From Telopea speciosissima (taxonomy: Eukaryota; Streptophyta; Magnoliopsida; Proteales; Proteaceae): a DNA stretch of 64,000 bases. A program made the position numbers and the translations under genes. The DNA lies in NCBI RefSeq assembly GCF_018873765.1, contig NC_057917.1, forward strand, positions 51,949,464 to 52,013,463. Direction: 5' to 3'. Positions 1 through 12,052 of the stretch are shown piece after piece. How positions within the stretch are numbered: the first letter of the stretch is position 1; each line of letters begins with the position of its first letter. The notes under the pieces are model-generated. The model did no database searches. It had not been told where the DNA came from and saw nothing but the letters and a program-made list of their open reading frames with translations.

Positions 1-154
1 AAGGCCATAAGAGATGGTTTCCCCTCAAAGTCCTCCTTTCATTTCCCACATATAAGTTGTGGGTAATGGGTCCCACCCATGCCTTTCTTCTCTACATATA
101 TCTTATTCAACAATCCCCATCATGAACAGTGAAATGCGTTTCTTCTTCCATTGC

Positions 155-166
155 CATATAAAAAGG
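155..166 (+). promoter_or_regulatory. TATA box of the GT61 gene
   Basis: The motif CATATAAAAAGG lies about 150 bases before the ATG at 316, the usual plant TATA spacing for a 5'UTR of about 120 bases. Bases 1-150 hold no gene that I can see and would be upstream promoter sequence. The assignment rests on motif and position only. Confidence 0.55.
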
Positions 167-315
167 GTAGCTGTGTAACCTATTTAAATCAGCAAAATCT
201 TCATGGAAGTCTAGCTTTTAAATAGAAATTACTAAGGCCTGGCCACATATATTGTTTCTGTCTTTGTTCTTTTATTTTTTTCATCTGGTTAAGCTATTAC
301 ACATTTGAGTACTAG

Positions 316-2492
316 ATGGCTCTCCAAGTGGAAGACTTTCCAGTTGAAGTACTTAACAAAGGAGGAAAGACAGCTTATGACACCATATTCGCTAAAAGTT
401 TCAGTCAGTATGAACAGAAAAAGTTTGGTTATGGAGCACTAATTGGTTGCTTCATTATCACATTCAGCTTCTTCACTATTCTAAAACCCCAACTGAGTTC
501 CCTACCAATTTGTAAGTTCTCCTTGTGCTACTACATTTTGTTATTAGACCCAAAGTTCCTATGGTTTCTGTTATGATCTAAGTGCAATGATTTTTTTTTT
601 TACTGACTATTATAAGGCTTTCAGTGAATTTGAGGCATTCCATGAATACTGTTCTACCTATGCAAGTGAAGGAAGACAGAAGCAATTCTCAGCATCAAAT
701 GACTACAACAAAGATGTCTGTTTTAAAAGGTTAGTTATCCAATTTCGGAACTTGGGAAGAGCAAATTTCTCAAGAAAGAATTAGAAAGCTTAAAGAAAGA
801 TGCCAATAACCTAATTTAGCTGGCTCAATAAGCATGGAGCAGGAGCTAAAACAGCTCGGGGCAGGCCTAAAATGATAATAGGAGAAGTTGTGAGGAAGGA
901 CATGCATAGTCTAGGTTTGTATCAAGTATATATAACCTCGGATAGAGCCCATTGGAGGGCAAGAATCCATGTAGCAGATCCCATTTAGCTGAGATTCTCC
1001 TGAATTGTTAGGCTGTGCCTTTTTCCTCTTACTTTCCGCCTTCATCTTTTATGTTTTTCAATTTATTTTCTATCCTACATGTGTCATTTTCCATTTTTCA
1101 TTTCTCATCTCATTCCTCATCTCTTCATTCCCTTTTTTCTTGTTTACACCCTGTTTTCTCTACTTTGTTTTGTTCGGATCCATGTACCCGACCCTATTAA
1201 GTTGGGATAAGGCTGAGTTTATTGTTGTTGTAATAAGCATGGCAATTATAAGCTTCCAATGATCTCTGACTAGTATCTTACTGGTTAATTTAACTAATTT
1301 CTCCTTTGTAGGAATTGCGGAGCGTAAAGTGAAACAAGAGATCATCAAACCAATCTGCAATCTTTTAGACCCAAGATCAGATTCATGTGAAGTCAAGGGA
1401 GAGATTAGAATTCATGGGAATTCCTCCACCATCTTTGCTGTTTCCTCTCAGATAAATTCATTGGAAGGAAATGGTTCATGGGCTATCAGACCTTATGCTA
1501 GAAAGGGGGATAATATAGCAATGAGCCATGTTAAGGAACTGTCAGTGAAAACATTAGGTGGTGAAGGAGTTCCTCATTGCACTGTAAATTATAGTGTTCC
1601 TGCCATTGTTTTCTCAATTGGAGGATATGCAGGAAACTACTTCCATGACTTCACCGATGTATTAATTCCTCTTTTTGTAACTTCTTATCAATTCAATAGG
1701 GAGGTTCAATTCCTCATAACTGATTTAAGATCTTATTGGATTGATAAGTACCAAACAATCCTGAAACAGCTCTCAAGGTTTGATGTAATTGACATTGATA
1801 AGGATCATGACACTGTTCGTTGCTTCCCACATATGATCTTGGGTCTTAAAGCTAGCAAGGAATTCAGTATTGACCCTTCAAAATCTCCTAATGGTTACTC
1901 CATGACAGATTTTGGACAGTTCTTAAAGAGGGCCTATTCATTGAAGAAGGCTACTGCCATCAAGATCAGTGATCATATAAATAGGAAGCCTCGGCTTCTG
2001 ATCATATCGCGAAAGAAAACCCGATCATTAGCTAATGAAGGTGAAATAGATGAAATGGCAAGAAGCTTGGGGTATGAAGTAGTTGTAGAAGAGGCAAGAT
2101 CAGATGTTTCAATGTTTGCACCTGTTGTGAACTCCTTTGATGTGTTAATGGGTGTTCATGGAGCTGGTCTCACTAACCTTGTCTTCCTTCCTGCCAATGC
2201 AATAGTTATCCAAATAGTACCTTTGGGACTGGATTGGTTGTCTATGGATGATTTTGGAAAGCCTGTTTTGGATCTGAATCTAAGGTATTTGGAGTATAAG
2301 GTAAAAAAAGAGGAGAGCTCCCTAATACAACAGTATCCACTTGATCATGCTGTCTTTGGGGATTCTGATTCAATATGGAAACAAGGATGGTTACACTTCA
2401 GGTCCATTTACCTGGACAAACAAGATGTGAAACTTGATGTGGGTAGGTTTAGATCTACATTGTTAGAAGCCCTTGAGCTTCTCCATCACTAG
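316..2492 (+). CDS. GT61-family glycosyltransferase (DUF563), xylan arabinosyl-/xylosyltransferase-like
   Basis: Model: join(316..511, 625..729, 1312..2492), 1482 nt, 493 aa. The ATG at 316 has an in-frame TAG just before it. All junctions are GT-AG. The small middle exon (105 nt) is required: joining exons 1 and 3 directly would create TGA. The protein has a short cytosolic N-terminus, one signal anchor (about residues 39-56, ALIGCFIITFSFFTIL) and a lumenal catalytic region. GT61 hallmarks are PRSDSCEVKGEIRIHGNSS after the stem, GNYFHDFTD near residue 208 and HGAGLTN at about 383-389. GT61 enzymes are type II Golgi proteins that add arabinose or xylose to xylan, or xylose to N-glycans; the N-terminus (AKSFSQYEQKKFGYGA) resembles the xylan-modifying clade. 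Length is normal and all exons are open, so the gene is probably functional. The exact sugar specificity is inference. Confidence 0.92.
840..1251 (+). mobile_element. RTE-clade LINE remnant (C-terminal end and 3' tail) in GT61 intron 2
   Basis: Translation in the gene's sense direction gives GRPKMIIGEVVRKDMHSLGL, then DRAHWRARIHVADP, then a stop-rich tail ending in LLSWDKAEF before a TTGTTG run. This is the typical end of plant RTE-type LINE ORFs (RGRPKxxW...DRxxWRxRI) and their 3' tail. Only the last few dozen codons remain, and no reverse transcriptase core is visible. The fragment lies inside the intron (730-1311) and does not touch the exons. Confidence 0.7.
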
Positions 2493-3100
2493 ACTGGATG
2501 GAATTGTCATGAAGACATCTGGTTTTTCTTGAAAACTACATATAAACAGAAAAGGGAAATATAGATTTATGTACATACTGATCTCATTGTTATTGTCTTC
2601 TCAACAATTTATCATATACCAAACATATTAATGCAAGCTGGTCTCCTTAATCTTGAAGGATTGGCAGTTTCTATTCAGTTTTCTTCCATTATGGTTTTAT
2701 ACTTTGTTGGGTTAGCCTATAAGTTCCTCATCCATGTTCCCTTTCACAATTAGAAAAGTGGATTTTTTTTCTTTCTTTTCATTTAAAAAGAAAAAATGTA
2801 ATTAAATGCCACAAAGGGGCGCACAAAGTTTACCAAGCTATAATGAAATGTGAAATATAAGTGGGAATTGCCAAAAGCTTCCCAACATAGATTTTCTAAG
2901 CCAAATTGAAAAGGACCAGTTTCTCCAGCCATGGAGAGAATCTCCTCATCACTATAAAGATTTGACCCTTGATTAAAATGGGGAAGAATATTTTTCATCC
3001 CGTACAATAGTCCAATCAGAAGGTCATATTAAGAGATTCTTCATTCTCCACGGATGAGGGAAAACTTAATCAAATTAAAAATTCCTTCTTATTTGTATGG
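2493..3100. other. GT61 3' flank, no gene seen
   Basis: This holds the presumed 3'UTR of the GT61 gene followed by AT-rich sequence. A 74-codon open stretch on the minus strand (3007-2783) has no recognisable domain, and I do not call it a gene. Confidence 0.4.
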
Positions 3101-3242
3101 GGTGATGTTCTCTGCCCGGGAGCACATCTAGGTGTAGGCTACGCCCAAACACATGGGGTGGGGTTTGGGTCATTCAGGGGGTAGGCCAGTCATTTTGCCC
3201 ACCCCCATGTGTCTGGGTGCACCCAGTGCCAAGTACTTTATC
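3101..3242. mobile_element. Foldback MITE, GC-rich family, copy 1
   Basis: The left arm begins ATGTTCTCTG and continues through GTAGGCTACGCCC to ACACATGGGG. The right arm reads back CCCCCATGTGTCTGGGTGCA. The same arms recur at 26567, 31030 and 38555. This copy is the most decayed at its right end. Confidence 0.6.
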
Positions 3243-4073
3243 CCTATTTATATATTGGATTAGATTAACAAAATCCCATGAATGCTACTTCAGGGTGAGG
3301 TGTGAAGCCAAAACCCCAACGTCGTTGCAAGGGGAAAAAATCAGGCAAGTTCCCCCCCCCCTTGGAATGGCAGTCAGAGATACAAGTTTAAAGTGTAGTA
3401 CAAATTAGAAGTAAACATCACCTACAGTCGCTATTTTGGTTTCCAACTTCAATATATTTGAAGTGAGTAATGATATTTATTTTCGAATACAAAAGAATGT
3501 ATTACCAAAAAAAGGAAGGGTATGTGTATATTACACGCAATTTGTTGAGGCCAATATAGTTTTTAGTAATACACCTACCCAATCAATATATTTAGGGAAA
3601 AGGCTCGGCACACCGCCCGCATACCGCAAGCTAGCACCCATTGTGTATATCTCTCTTTTCCCTCCTTTGAAAAGACCCCCATGCCCCTCTTGTATGATGC
3701 CATGTTTGCACCCTCAATATTGGTGCTGCCTGCTATCTTATCGCATGTGGGTGATGTGCCTATCCCTCTCCCATATATTTATTATAGAAAGTTAAAATTG
3801 CATTTTACATTAAGAACTAAGGCTTTTCGGTTGATCGAATGAGCTCTTTGGACTTTGCTCGCAATGGGGCTTCCTTTGTCAAAGCCATGTATCATCTGAC
3901 ATCAAACTTGGATTTGGACAATTGTCAAATAAGGGCATCAACATGAGTTTTTAATCAATAGCTAGGAGAGGATATGGAATATTCAAATGTTCCCCTAAAT
4001 GTGAAATTGCATTGCAATAAGAGGAGCCTGCATGACCCTTCCAATTCCTCTCGGGGATGCAAATTAACCCCTT
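3243..4073. other. Intergenic, no gene seen
   Basis: AT-rich sequence with a C-homopolymer near 3352-3361. Short open stretches have no recognisable domain. Confidence 0.35.
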
Positions 4074-4187
4074 TGATGCAGTGAGTATGCTCCATATTAG
4101 TCGGGTAGTGTGTAGTTGTTGAGTTGATGATCTTAGAAGGACCTTTCCACCCTAAAGCTCAAGCTTTTGAATTGAACACCGTCACAA
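4074..4187 (+). mobile_element. Relic LTR related to the TRIM at 8.1-8.5 kb
   Basis: The sequence from TGATGCAGTGAG through TCGGGTAGTGTG, GGACCTTTCCACCCTAAAGC and CAAGCTTTTGAATTG matches, with differences, the reverse complement of the repeat units at 8110-8475. It ends next to a primer-binding-site-like CAATGATACC. It is a solitary, degenerate copy. A second LTR-like scrap sits near 4440-4490. Confidence 0.45.
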
Positions 4188-4662
4188 TGATACCCAAATG
4201 TGGTGGAATTGCTTGTAAATGTTCTAGTCTTGTGTCGCTTTGCCTGGGCAATCATTTCAAATCCGCTTTAGCATTGAGAGTGAACAATACTTAAAATGTC
4301 GAATCCTCAACAATGTATTAATTAACTCTTGGAAATGCTTTGATACCTCTTGAAAATAGGGAGCTAGAGAGTCATCTTTTATGGCTTCATTAATCATGTT
4401 GGGAATAATTCCAAAATGGAAAACTCTGGGACCTTGGATGCCCTCATATATAAGTTGAGCCTCTCCACCTAATAGTTTAAGATTTCAGGTTGGACACTTC
4501 AATAAATCGTTTGTTCCATATGAAAAGCCTGAAATTACTTGATATAGCAAGAAAGGCCACGTACAAATAGACAAAATCCTCTCAGAACAATAATTCCATC
4601 CCCTATCTCCTTTGGTAACAAGGTTATTACCACATCTTGGTCCCCTCCACCTCCAAGAGCAT

Positions 4663-4830
4663 AAAAAAAGGACATACCTAGTGCACGAGGCTCCCACCAT
4701 TGTAGGGTCTTGGGAGGGTCATAATGTGCGCATACCCCTGCTTTCACAGAGAGGCTGTTTCCAAACTCGAACCCGTGACCATTTGATTACAATGGAGCAA
4801 CCTTTACCATTACACCAAGGCCCGCCCTCA
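4663..4830 (-). mobile_element. Au-type tRNA-derived SINE, near full length
   Basis: On the minus strand it starts GGGCGGGCCTTGGTGTAATG, with a Pol III A-box-like region. It continues through a B box (GGTTCGAGT) and AAACAGCCTCTCTGTG, and ends CACTAGGTATGTCC plus a T run. This matches the plant Au SINE structure as I know it. A clean target duplication is not obvious here, unlike the copies at 50392 and 61802. Confidence 0.8.
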
Positions 4831-5366
4831 CAATTGAGCTAAAGAGATTATACCATTTTCAAACCAATACCTTTCAACATAGTGAAAATTGCATAATCAA
4901 AGGCAATCAAACTTGGTGTTCTCACTGCAGATGGTACAATGTACAATGTGTTGATCTAGTCATCGTTGAACTCAATGAAACCCAATTACTTTAATTGTTA
5001 ACGTTTCAAAAAAAAAAAAAAAAGGGGAAGAGATCCCCACACTGTCATTGTGGGTTGTTTTCCACACCCTATCACATCCTTGACACATTCTCTCCTTTCT
5101 GACCATGTGGTCCCCTATTGAAAAAATCGATTTCCATGCTCTGATTGGTATGGCGTGGGAGATTCCCCTGCCCCCCAAAATGGTAATGTCAGAATCCCTC
5201 TCAAGAGAAAAAAAAAAAAAAAACACAGCAACTAATGGGTAGCTACTTCCCTGAACCCTTCACCCCCCCCCCCCCCAAAAAATCTCAAGTTAAGGCCGAT
5301 CATTGACAATAATAAAAAGTTTGGCTTCTAGTTTTGGGTTGTCCTCATTCTCCTCCTATACAGAGT

Positions 5367-6166
5367 ATTGAGAGTAATAAAGTTATAATTCCACATCGGT
5401 TTGTTCATGTCTTCGGTCCTTTCATATACTTGTGAAGCTCTCTCCACCTAATGCCTAAAAGGCTCTATTTGTTTGACGGAGAAAAGTGGAAATAGAAAAA
5501 GGGGTGGGAAACTTGTACTTGTTTCCCACAAATTACCACAAATGTGGTAGTTTGGTTATATGGGGTGGGAAACTTCCAGACAAGCTCATTAAATGCATTT
5601 AATCTTGTTTGGTGAGGTGACACCCCTTTTTTTCCCACCCCATTCACTTTCAAAGTCCTACCAACCAAATTGGTAGGACTTTGGCACTATTCATGGAAAA
5701 GTTACTTTTGAGTCTATCTCTCTTCTCTTCCTATTTCCTTTTTTTCCCCATGGAATCTCACCCCATGTCTATTTCCTTTCTCTCCCACTAAATCCCACCC
5801 CACTACAAAATGCATATTCCATTATTTTCTTTCCTTTACTTTCCTTGCAACCCAACCCACAACATGTGGGATCCACCCTCACAAGTTTTCCACCCCTTTT
5901 TATCTGTCAAACAAACGAGGCCTTAAGGTTTTGTGTTGAACACTCCAACATGATATCAGAGCTCATGGTTCCTTGGTTTCTTCCCTCACGTTATACTTCC
6001 ACGTGTACGATGATGTCTCATTTTATCTACATGTGAGGGGATATTGGGAGCCATAAAGTTAGAGTTCTACATCATTTTGTTCAATTCTTCAGGTTCTTGG
6101 TGCCTTCATATACTTGAGGAGCTTTGTCTACCTAATGCCTCTAGGTTTTGGATTGAATCCTACAAT
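5367..6166 (+). mobile_element. TRIM-type mini LTR retrotransposon with a nested MITE
   Basis: Two related LTRs (5367-5950, interrupted by a MITE, and 6042-6166) share AATAAAGTT, CATATACTTG, CTAATGCCT and GGTTTTG blocks. LTR1 ends AACA and is followed at once by TGATATCAGAGCTC, one base off the usual plant tRNA-Met primer binding site. A purine tract (GTGAGGGGA, 6032-6040) precedes LTR2. The internal part is only about 91 bases and codes for nothing, which fits a TRIM. Confidence 0.65.
5459..5923. mobile_element. Tourist-like MITE nested in the TRIM LTR
   Basis: The terminal repeats AAGGCTCTATTTGTTTGACG and, inverted from the right end, AGGCCTCGTTTGTTTGACAG flank a T/C-rich body. TAA occurs on both sides (5456-5458 and 5924-5926), as in PIF/Harbinger insertions. 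The insertion splits the TRIM LTR between CTAATGCC and the GGTTTTG block. The body contains a perfect 13-bp-arm palindrome around 5651-5684 (CAAAGTCCTACCA and its complement). Confidence 0.55.
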
Positions 6167-6179
6167 ATGGAACTTATTT

Positions 6180-8084
6180 TTTCCAGCAATTTGGCAAGTG
6201 TGTCATCTGATATAGACATTTGAATTTGCCTTCAATTAAATCCCTAGAGTTCTTTCCATCCATTTTCTCTCACGAAGTGACAGATAAAGCACCTACAAGT
6301 TTTAATAAGTTTTTCTTCGGTGGTGCTTGTTCATACTATCTTTCTATCTCTCTCACCCACTACCCCACCTCTTCCCCACCATTGTCTCTTTTGATTTATT
6401 GCATATTTAATTAATGGGCAAGGGATCATTGGTATACTCGATCATGATGGTGGCATTTTTGGAATATAAATCATGAGTATGAGGACATTATTTCTGGCTA
6501 TTCATATATAGGAGTATGAGTTTTATTCCATTTACATGGTCTATTACTCCAAACCACTGATCCCTCAGTTATACCACCAATCAATGAAATTTATCCTTAA
6601 TGATATTTTACGTGTAATTGTTAATTAAGAATAATTTTATACTTTCTAACTATTTATTTCATACATAATTATTTTTGTTCCTGAATTTTTCAAATACAAA
6701 CACTTAAGGGTGGATGGTGGCATACATACGTACTGCCAACTTATTTTTAAGTTCTTTAATTATAGCCATTGATATCTTATAGATTTATTTTGAGCCATCA
6801 GTTGGTTTTCCCTTAATCACCGGACACCGATTCCTAAATTTTTAGGAGTTATACAGCTCACTTCCTTTGCTTCCTTCCCTCCCCCTTCCCCTATTCCGTT
6901 GCGACTTTGCAACACACACTCTCTCTTCTCATTGGAAAAATCAAGCACCTATGACAGTAATAGGTGACCTTGTTTATAAGAGGGAAAGCACACCATTTCA
7001 CAACAATTAGTTGCAGAATCAAAACAAGATTGAGTTGATTTCTTGCTAATCCTTTTTATCATCCAGGACATGCAGTAGACCATGTGTTACAATCAAAGAA
7101 GAGGAAATTAAGTCTTGGATAGTCTCTGAGATCTAAATCTTAATATAAACAAATATTGATGGGCAAAAAAATTGACAGTAATCAATATTCAAGTCCATTG
7201 AGTTTGGTTGAAGATGGAAAGGACATGGGGTGGGGTGAGTGCTTTCTACTCTCACCAAGGACGTGATAGACAGCATTGGGTGTAGGATAGAGGTGTAGAG
7301 AGGTAGCACAGGGAGGAATACACAAAGGCAGAGAGGGGTAGATTGAGGTAAGGGAGGGAAGGAAACGTTCAGGCGGAGCAATGGCGAGAGGTAAAACTGT
7401 CGAATATGTCGTTTGTTGAAGCTCCTCAAAGAAACAAAACTGTAGAATATGCAATTATATACAAATTAAGAGAAAAAAGGTAAAATGGGCGCGGGGAAGA
7501 GAAGAGATAGAGGGTAGGGTAAGGGAGGGAAATCAAGAACCCAAGCAAGGGGGAGAGGGGGATGCCGAGAGGTGAGGGTGGAGGAATGCAGAGATGGGGA
7601 AAGAGATGAGTGATCATCGTGACAACCTGTTTCAGGTAAAGTGTTTAACCACTGAGATACAATGGTGTTAGATCAATGGTTATTATTTAAAAAATGGTCT
7701 GCCAACTTATTTTTATGTCTGTCCTACGACTATTAAGCCAACATTTAATATTTGTAACACCTCTCTAAGGATATTCAATTTGAAGTGTCAAACCACAAAC
7801 TTTAATTGGTAAGAGTGAAACTACATGTTGAAAAACACTTGGATTTTACAGTTTATTGTCTAGTGCTAAAAAAATCTCACACAACAACTCACAAGAAGAA
7901 AATACAAGAGAAAAATATAAGAAGCCCCCTCCCGCACCCTCCCCAAAAATACCTTAGGGCCACTGCAATTTTTTTATAAAAAAAAAAAAAGAAAAAGAAT
8001 TAAACCTCCATTCATGGGTCGGCCCATATAACTCACTCAATTGTTTGAACCAGATTATGAGTGGATAAATCTGATACTCAGGTA
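6180..8084. other. Intergenic, mostly AT-rich, no gene seen
   Basis: A purine-rich stretch (7200-7620) gives long open frames on the minus strand only because of its composition. CTGCCAACTTATTTTTA occurs near 6739 and 7692, and CCATTGAT motifs sit in inverted positions near both. This may be a decayed terminal-repeat element, but I cannot define its ends. Confidence 0.3.
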
Positions 8085-8104
8085 GGCCATATATCTCAAC
8101 ATAT

Positions 8105-8475
8105 ATTCACGAGTGATGTTGTCCAATCCAAAAGCCCGAGTTTCAGGATGGAGAAGCATTTTCTAAGGTTATAGGCCTAGCAGTCGCATATTACCCGAAT
8201 AATGTGGGTCTAAACTCCCCTCTCATTCCTATCCATGGAATTCACTCACTGTATCAACTCCCATCAGTGTTGGAAAATTGGGCCCCAATATGGCTGGTAC
8301 ATGAATAACCCGTTCTAATACCATTGACAACGTCTAACCAAAAAGCCTAAGCTTCATGGTGGAGAGACCCTCTCCAAGGTCATAAGCCTATTAACCGCAC
8401 ACTACCCGACCGATGTGGGACTAAACTCCTATCCCATTGCTGGCCATGGAGTGCACTCACTGCATCAACTAGTTA
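8105..8475 (-). mobile_element. TRIM-type element (second family)
   Basis: Two direct, diverged copies (about 8110-8245 and 8328-8475) share CAAAAAGCC, TGGAGA, AAGGT, ATAAGCCTA, CCGCA, ATGTGGG, TAAACTCC, CCATGGA and CACTCACTG blocks. On the minus strand the upstream copy ends GTTGTCAA and is followed by TGGTATTAGAACGGG, a primer-binding-site-like sequence. The short internal part has no coding sequence. The copy at 4074 is related. Confidence 0.55.
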
Positions 8476-11178
8476 AGTGGTCCTCTTTGACCCTTATTAT
8501 ACTATATTTTTCTTTATTTTCTTGTTTATTTTGATTCTTTTTCTTTTCCAGCTACATCAATTTGGTATCAGAACAAATTTCGATTCCTGTGGTGAGTAAG
8601 TTCTAAAATCGATTTAAAGTCAAGAACACACTCGACAATGGAGAACATGGTCAACGATTGAATCACCCTCCAATCGTCATTTCAAACTCGAGGGTAAGTT
8701 CTTTCTGGTATTAATTGATTCAAGTTTTTTACAAATTTTAATAGGAAACTGAAACTAAGACATAAGATAGGAAGGAATTAAAGATAAAACTAATTGGATT
8801 AAAAGTTCATCCTGCTTGAGTTAATTGTGTGGCTTTTCGCCCGGATAGTCTCTTCTTCACCCACCGTATCAACAATATTATTAAGAGATAATAACACCTA
8901 CGATTCTGGGATAAATAAATTTGTTCTCAAATAATTGCATTTCTTTAATTCCAAGCAGTTGACCCAATGATCTTTTTTGTTTCATGTTCACATTTTTGCA
9001 AAAATGTACATCACTTTTTAAAAATTTAATTTGTTGTACAGAGATGGTAGAGAATAACTCGATAACAGCCCGAATTGTGGCAACACCTTTTTGGTTAGCT
9101 CTATGTACAGAAAATTAAAGTATCATTCGCAAAAGAGAAGTAAAATTTCAGGGACTATTCTGACTACCTTATATTTTTCTCATTATAAATTAACAATCTA
9201 TGCGAGCAATCATAGCCAAGGACAAGGTTAAAGAACAAACATTTAGAAATTAATAAGGGTTACAACCGATTTTTCCTGCAGCCCTCTCTTACTTGCTCAG
9301 GCAAACGTTGCCGCCCAAGCCATGTCATCACCAGCCATATCACCACCAACATGAACACTACAACGATTCCAAGGATTTGGGTGTGAAGCGGCCGTATTGA
9401 ATCAGCTAGAATCAGGATCGGTCATGGAGGATTCCAATCCGAATCAGCTAGTTCACTGATTGATTTCTGATTCTTATAACCATGGGCGACAATGCAAGCC
9501 AAGACAGAGCAGGCAGAAAATGATGGACAGAGGGACTCCCATGAAGACGAGGAATTGAGCATAACCTGATTCATTCACTCCCTCAACATTGGAATGCATA
9601 AGCAACAAAATGCATCAAATGAAAGATGATTCTAGCTAGGGTGATTCCGAAAGCTCTTCTCCTACTTCATCATATTGATTTCAGATATCGCTAAAAATAA
9701 ACGAGAGTCCAATGCTTGTGAGAGAGAAACTAGGAGAGATTAGGTACTTCAAAGCTTCAACAGTAGAACAGTAGAAACACTTGGTCGGAAAGATGGTTTG
9801 CAGCATTTAAACAAATTTTGTAGAAATCATGTGAATCAATCGTTATCACATGGTTTGAGGTATCAGTATCGAACCAGCCGTATTGACCGATCTGAATCGG
9901 TATTAGCACAGGCCAATGCCTATATTTAACCGATCTTGTATGGGTGGAATGATATGGACCAAGAGTGAAACTGTTAAAAACCAATTTTTAAGAGAAACCA
10001 AAGCCAAAAATCCAGGCCAATCCACATCGATATAGTATCGATTTTCAGGGTGACCGTCCCCGGGTCTGAAACCGTGCACTTAAACCATAGCCTGATCTGA
10101 TCAGACTATTCGATCCAGCTTCCTCGCCGCTTAATAATCTACTCAATCTGAGAGTTTAGAAAGCATTGCAGGACGGTGACACAGCTAGTCACGGCAACTG
10201 CCATAAATGATAGTTCTGTATAAACTCACCAGTTCTACAACTGCAGAAACAACCCATGAAAGCTAGATGTGCAGCGAACCCAAACTATTAACCTACGGTA
10301 TCATTTCATGTTCCCTCAGTAGAATAGACTTTCAGGTCTGTCTCTCTCTTTCTTCCCCCCTCACCTCTCCCCCCGAAAAGTCTCATGCCTCGGTGCTAAT
10401 GTCGAGATTAGTAGCAGTAGAATGCAAGGGAATTCACCTTGGTTCTCCCCTCTACCCCATTTAAAGCTAAAAACTGCAGGTTCTTTTCAACATCAAAGTC
10501 AAGTTGTCTAAACCGACGGTCATGGGCGGCTCGGAAAACCTCTATTGAACTCCTAACAACTTGCACGAGAAAACAATCCTAGATGTAGACAATAAGCAGT
10601 TGCCCCTTACCGGCTATTCACACAGGTGAAGCCATGATTCGATCCCAAGATGTGTACAACCAGAAAACCATTGCCCTTACAAGCTGAACTATCTGGTACC
10701 TTCAAAGTAAGGATTAGTGAAAGGATTCAACAGGGGAAAAAACACTGAGAAATCTTACTTTATTGCATTTCCCATGGAGAAGTGCAACAAAACATTTAAA
10801 AGAGATTTCAGTTATTTTCTATTGTGTCTATTGCAGGTGTGATTTAATCAAAAGAAGAATAGATATAAAAAAAATTTGCAGGCAACTTCCATAACAAAAG
10901 TCAATGGGATGCAGAGAATTAAAGAAGGAAAATGCTGAATTGATTCATAAACCAAATCTAAATGTTCTCGAGTACCAATGGTGGCAAAATTTCAGTAAAT
11001 AGAAGAGTATCTTCCACTACCAAACAGGAAAAAAAAATCATTCTCAACACATAACACTCCCTCCTTTCACAAATTAACAACAAAAAATTTACAGATCAAG
11101 AAGGTGATTAGATATGTACAAATTAGATGGATATATCCATAAAATAAGAATAAAAAATGGTATACCACAAGGGCAAAA
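8476..11178. other. Intergenic and PSS1 3' flank, no gene seen
   Basis: A primer-binding-site-like TGGTATCAGAACAA near 8572 suggests an LTR-retroelement internal scrap. Degenerate GAATCAG/GATTC-rich repeat occurs at about 9390-10130. A minus-strand frame near 9262-9382 encodes a hydrophobic stretch (VVVFMLVVIWLVMTWL), but I find no supported exon around it. The last part should include the PSS1 3'UTR. Confidence 0.35.
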
Positions 11179-12018
11179 TCATTCTCTTTTCCTACCCAAA
11201 GTTCGATGCAACTGCCAACACCACACGATCAGGACTGTCATGATGGCTATCCCCACAGATACCCAGAAGATTATCAACCCCACAGGCATTGAATTGGGAA
11301 ATAAGCCTGCAGCGATCAAGATCATATATGTCAAAAACAACTATGTTTATATATAAACTTCTAATTGACAATGCATCAGCAAAAGAAAAACGATCAACGA
11401 GTAAAATTGTATGCACTGCAATAATCAATGGAAAAAAGTTCACTCTAATGATGATATCAGTAGGAAAACTAACCATGGCCAAACTTGATACATATAAGGA
11501 GCTCTACTATGCATACGGCAAGGGAAAGCCAACAAAATGTTCCCACCTTCTTAACTGGTTTTCTGAAATCAATGCATAAAGAAAAAGTGGAAAGATATGT
11601 AGTTAGTATACATACAATTTGCCTATGAATTCAAAAATTAAGAAAAAGTGGAAGGATAGGTAGTTAGTATACATACAATTTGCCGATGCAAATACATACT
11701 AAAATCTGCCGCTTTATGTTCAAAGGATCAAAACCCCTTCAAAGCATGGGTAATAGGTCCAACTAGACGACTATCTAGACGACTAAATATGAGGTTTGTA
11801 TTTTTCTTTTAGTAAAAAAAATCAGATTAATAATGAATGCAGCCCCCTACATATTTAAACAAATTTAAGTGTGTAATAGATAGTAATATCATTTGAACAC
11901 GATGATTTTGGGCAATAGGTAATATAGCCGGTGGAAGCAATTCACAAGGGAACATGAGACGTGCAACAATTAGCAGAAATGCGGTGTTTGTTAAGGAGTG
12001 TCCATGCATGTGTATGTG

Positions 12019-12052
<34 letters not shown>

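Noticed and set aside
2783..3007. 74-codon minus-strand frame downstream of GT61
   Set aside because: No family match that I can name and no start or promoter context. It could be a TE scrap, but nothing shows which.
4663..4830. tRNA gene, because of A- and B-box-like motifs
   Set aside because: No cloverleaf or anticodon arm can be drawn. The sequence continues into an Au SINE body and tail. The same holds for the SINEs at 29668, 45634, 50392 and 62063.
7133..7617. Overlapping open frames on the minus strand
   Set aside because: They arise from purine/pyrimidine bias, with proline-, leucine- and serine-rich translations and no domain.
9262..9382. Minus-strand exon with a membrane segment (VVVFMLVVIWLVMTWL)
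   Set aside because: There is no convincing acceptor before it and no matching upstream exon. The PSS1 reading frame already ends properly at 11179, and the flank is degenerate repeat.
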